A DNA stretch of 8,711 nucleotides from an uncultured Limosilactobacillus sp. (GTDB lineage Bacteria; Bacillota; Bacilli; Lactobacillales; Lactobacillaceae): positions 1-8,711 of the forward strand of contig CALVFC010000050.1 of NCBI GenBank assembly GCA_944326735.1, given 5' to 3'. Under the pieces are notes generated by a model. That model worked only from the letters and a program-made list of their open reading frames with translations. It was not told the origin of the DNA and did no database searches. Positions 6,868 to 8,711 of this stretch are shown here, in pieces (position 1 is the first letter of the stretch; every line of letters begins with the position of its first letter). The translations under genes were made by a program, and so were the position numbers.

Positions 6868-6881
6868 TGTAAACGGTTACA
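6868..6881 (+). promoter_or_regulatory. cre-like / LacI-family operator at the lacS start site
   Basis: TGTAAACGGTTACA fits the catabolite-responsive-element consensus TGWAANCGNTNWCA at every fixed position and is nearly palindromic about a central CG. It begins about where lacS transcription should start, so binding would repress. CcpA and the upstream LacI-family protein recognise related sequences, so either or both could use it. No second copy was found in the window. Confidence 0.82.
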
Positions 6882-6915
6882 GAAATTTTTAGATTAGTTA
6901 TAGGAGGTTATTGTT

Positions 6916-8412
6916 ATGGCACATGGTCATAAGATAACGGCTAAGCAGTGGATCTCACGCGCATCCTTCTGCTTTGGTAACGTTGGTCACTCGGCTTTTT
7001 ACGGGGTAATGAGCACCTACTTCATTATCTTCGTTACCGGTGGCATGTTTAACGGCTTGGAAAAGTCGGTGGCTAACAAGCTGATTGGTTTGATCACCGG
7101 TCTGATCGTTGCGGTGCGGATTATTGAACTAGTAATCGACCCGCTGCTAGGCAACGTTGTTGATAATACGAAGACAAGGTGGGGGAAATTTAAACCCTGG
7201 ATTTTAGCAGGTAACATTATCAGTATTATTATGTTACTGATCCTCTTTACTGGGATTTTTGGCCTGGCAAAATTTAATTGGGTTCTTTTTGCAATTCTCT
7301 TTGTTATTATCTTCATTTCCTTCGATATCTTCTATTCCTTCTCCGATGTTTCTTACTGGGGCATGGTTCCAGCATTAAGTGAAGACTCCGTAGAACGGGG
7401 CATTTATACTTCGCTGGGGGCCTTTGCCGGAACAATTGGTTGGAATGGTTTAACTATCATCGTTGTTCCAGTTGTAACTTACTTTACTTATCTGGCAACG
7501 GGGCAGCATAAGGAAGGCCCAATTGGATGGTTTGCCTTTGCGGCAATTGTCTCTTTGATCACCTTACTTAGTGCCTTAGCGGTTTGCTTTGGAACCAAAG
7601 AAAAGCACAACATTATTCGGAACGCTGCGCAGGATAAGACGACTATTCGGGAAGTCTTCTCTGCCATTTTCCATAATGATCAAATTTTGTGGCCAAGTTT
7701 GGCATATTTGCTCTACTCATGTGCTTACGTCATTACTAACGGGGTTTTGTTCTACCTTTACAAGTTCGTCATTGGTAAACCAGGCGAATTCTGGGTTGTT
7801 GGTGTGATTGCTACCATCATTGGTTTCTGCACCAGCCCACTTTTCCCAATTTTGAACAAGTTTATCCCACGGAAATGGTTATTCACGGCCGGCCAAGTTT
7901 CAATGGTCTTGGCTTACATCATCTTTATCTTCTTCCGTTCTAACGTCTTTATGATGGACCTTGGGCTGGTCTTCTTTAACATTAACTTTGCCCAATTGGT
8001 AACGGTCTTGACGTTAACCGATGCAATTGAGTATGGTCAATTAAAGAACGGCCAACGGAACGAAGCTGTTGTCTTAGCTGTGCGGCCAATGATCGATAAG
8101 CTGACTGGTGCCATTTCTAACGGGCTGGTTGGTTACATTGCCATCGCTGCCGGAATGACCGGGACAGCAACCGCTGCCGATATGACCGCCCATGATATTC
8201 ACACCTTCGATAGCTTTGCATTTTACATTCCACTGGCATTTGCCATTCTTGCTGTCCTGGTCTTTTTGACTAAGGTTACCCTAAGCGAAAAGAAGCACGC
8301 GGAAGTGGTTGAAGAATTGAAGAACAAGCTCGCTAAAGGCGATGCTACCAGTCAAACTCCTCGCGAGGCTGTTGATGAAACCAAAGAAACCACGGTTTAC
8401 GCCCCCAGTTGA
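6916..8412 (+). CDS. lacS: LacS-type galactoside carrier (GPH family), carrier domain, frame broken before the IIA domain
   Basis: Membrane sugar carrier of the glycoside-pentoside-hexuronide family, transporting a galactoside such as lactose with a cation or in exchange for galactose. The 498-residue reading frame carries about 12 hydrophobic segments between residues 28 and 452. It has the family signature DPLLGN (75-80) followed by DNTKTRWGKFKPW (83-95), and the helix-XI motif KNGQRNE (377-383). In Streptococcus thermophilus LacS, as I recall, the corresponding motif has His where Gln380 is found here. A hydrophilic linker (about 455-490) leads to VYAP, the start of the IIA domain, where a run of five C's (8402-8406) shifts the frame into TGA two codons later. 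AGGAGG lies 8 nt before the ATG. Truncated LacS lacking the IIA domain is known to keep transport activity, so the product may still work without IIA control. Substrate is inferred from family and neighbours. Confidence 0.9.
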   Translation: MAHGHKITAKQWISRASFCFGNVGHSAFYGVMSTYFIIFVTGGMFNGLEKSVANKLIGLITGLIVAVRIIELVIDPLLGNVVDNTKTRWGKFKPWILAGNIISIIMLLILFTGIFGLAKFNWVLFAILFVIIFISFDIFYSFSDVSYWGMVPALSEDSVERGIYTSLGAFAGTIGWNGLTIIVVPVVTYFTYLATGQHKEGPIGWFAFAAIVSLITLLSALAVCFGTKEKHNIIRNAAQDKTTIREVFSAIFHNDQILWPSLAYLLYSCAYVITNGVLFYLYKFVIGKPGEFWVVGVIATIIGFCTSPLFPILNKFIPRKWLFTAGQVSMVLAYIIFIFFRSNVFMMDLGLVFFNINFAQLVTVLTLTDAIEYGQLKNGQRNEAVVLAVRPMIDKLTGAISNGLVGYIAIAAGMTGTATAADMTAHDIHTFDSFAFYIPLAFAILAVLVFLTKVTLSEKKHAEVVEELKNKLAKGDATSQTPREAVDETKETTVYAPS

Positions 8413-8711
8413 TGGACGACTCGTGCCAATGAAGGACGTTATTGACCAAGACGGCAAAGCATTCCCTGGTAAAGGCTTTGCTATCAAGCCAACCAGCGAC
8501 CACGTCTATGCCCCATTTGATGGAAAGATTATCTTCACTTTTGGTACCAAGCACGCCTTTGGGATCGTGTCTGACAATGGACTAGAACTAATTGTCCACA
8601 TCGGTGTTGGCACCGTTAACATGCGTGGTGAAGGGTTTGTTACCCACTACACCGACGGTCAAAGGGTCAAGAAGGGCGACCTATTATTCGACTTTGATCG
8701 GCAGTTAATCA
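8405..8711 (+). pseudogene. lacS: Out-of-frame IIA-Glc-like regulatory domain of LacS, partial at the window edge
   Basis: Removing one C from the run at 8402-8406 joins the carrier frame to this one, which stays open for 102 codons to the window edge. It reads VDGRLVPMKDV, then FPGKGFAIKPT, VYAPFDGKI, KHAFGIVSDNG, LELIVHIGVGTV and VKKGDLLFDFD, the familiar order of the PTS IIA-Glc domain. In intact LacS this cytoplasmic domain is phosphorylated by HPr and tunes transport. Both active-site histidines are present: the one in KHAFG and the phosphorylated one in IVHIG (codon 8597-8599). The usual Asp of the HxGxDTV block is Gly (GVGTV). An in-frame ATG at 8429 has no ribosome binding site, so separate translation is unlikely. 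Whether the break is real, a read error or recoded is open. Confidence 0.85.

Noticed and set aside
8429..8711. IIA domain translated as a separate protein from the ATG at 8429
   Set aside because: There is no ribosome binding site upstream, and starting there would omit the first strand of the domain.
1..8711. CRISPR array, tRNA or rRNA genes, insertion sequences, phage or toxin-antitoxin genes
   Set aside because: No direct-repeat array, cloverleaf-like segment, transposase or integrase frame, or small paired gene set was seen; the intergenic regions are accounted for by promoters, operators and terminators.

Overview
The window looks like chromosomal DNA from a low-GC Gram-positive lactic acid bacterium of the Lactobacillaceae. 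The support is the gene set (PepC aminopeptidase, malolactic enzyme with a divergent MleR-type regulator, LacS-type galactoside carrier with a PTS IIA-like tail), strong AGGAGG-type ribosome binding sites, compact TTG-A/TATAAT-type promoters and simple hairpin-plus-T terminators. Base composition judged by eye is intermediate, as in several heterofermentative lactobacilli, but the species cannot be fixed from the sequence alone.

Layout, left to right. Positions 1-844 (minus) hold the N-terminal two thirds of pepC, cut by the window edge. A terminator at 895-932 separates it from mleA (939-2558, minus), the malolactic enzyme. mleR (2683-3558, plus) diverges from mleA across 124 bp that contain a perfect dyad placed as expected for a LysR-type activator site. 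mleR and an aldo/keto reductase gene (3781-4641, minus) converge on a bidirectional terminator at 3676-3711. A second long inverted repeat (4780-4826) ends the next unit, a RibD-C/dihydrofolate-reductase-like gene (4862-5539, minus). A 218-bp divergent region with a chain of overlapping hairpins separates that gene from a LacI/GalR-family regulator (5758-6765, plus). After a terminator comes a well-formed promoter with an 11-bp inverted repeat over its -35 box and spacer and a cre/LacI-type operator at the start site. It drives lacS (6916-8412, plus), whose reading frame breaks at a run of five C's; the IIA domain continues in another frame to the right edge.

How the genes fit together: mleR/mleA form a malate-to-lactate deacidification module, here without an adjacent malate permease gene. 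The LacI-family gene and lacS form a sugar-uptake module (galactoside, probably lactose or a relative), with local and probably CcpA-dependent control. pepC contributes to peptide use. The two reductase genes stand alone as monocistronic units.

No mobile element, CRISPR array, tRNA, rRNA or phage gene was recognised, and no stretch over 300 bases lacks a gene. I found no convincing undescribed system. The most notable points are the lacS frame break at a homopolymer, the layered lacS control region, the overlapping hairpins at 5617-5683 and the missing mleP.
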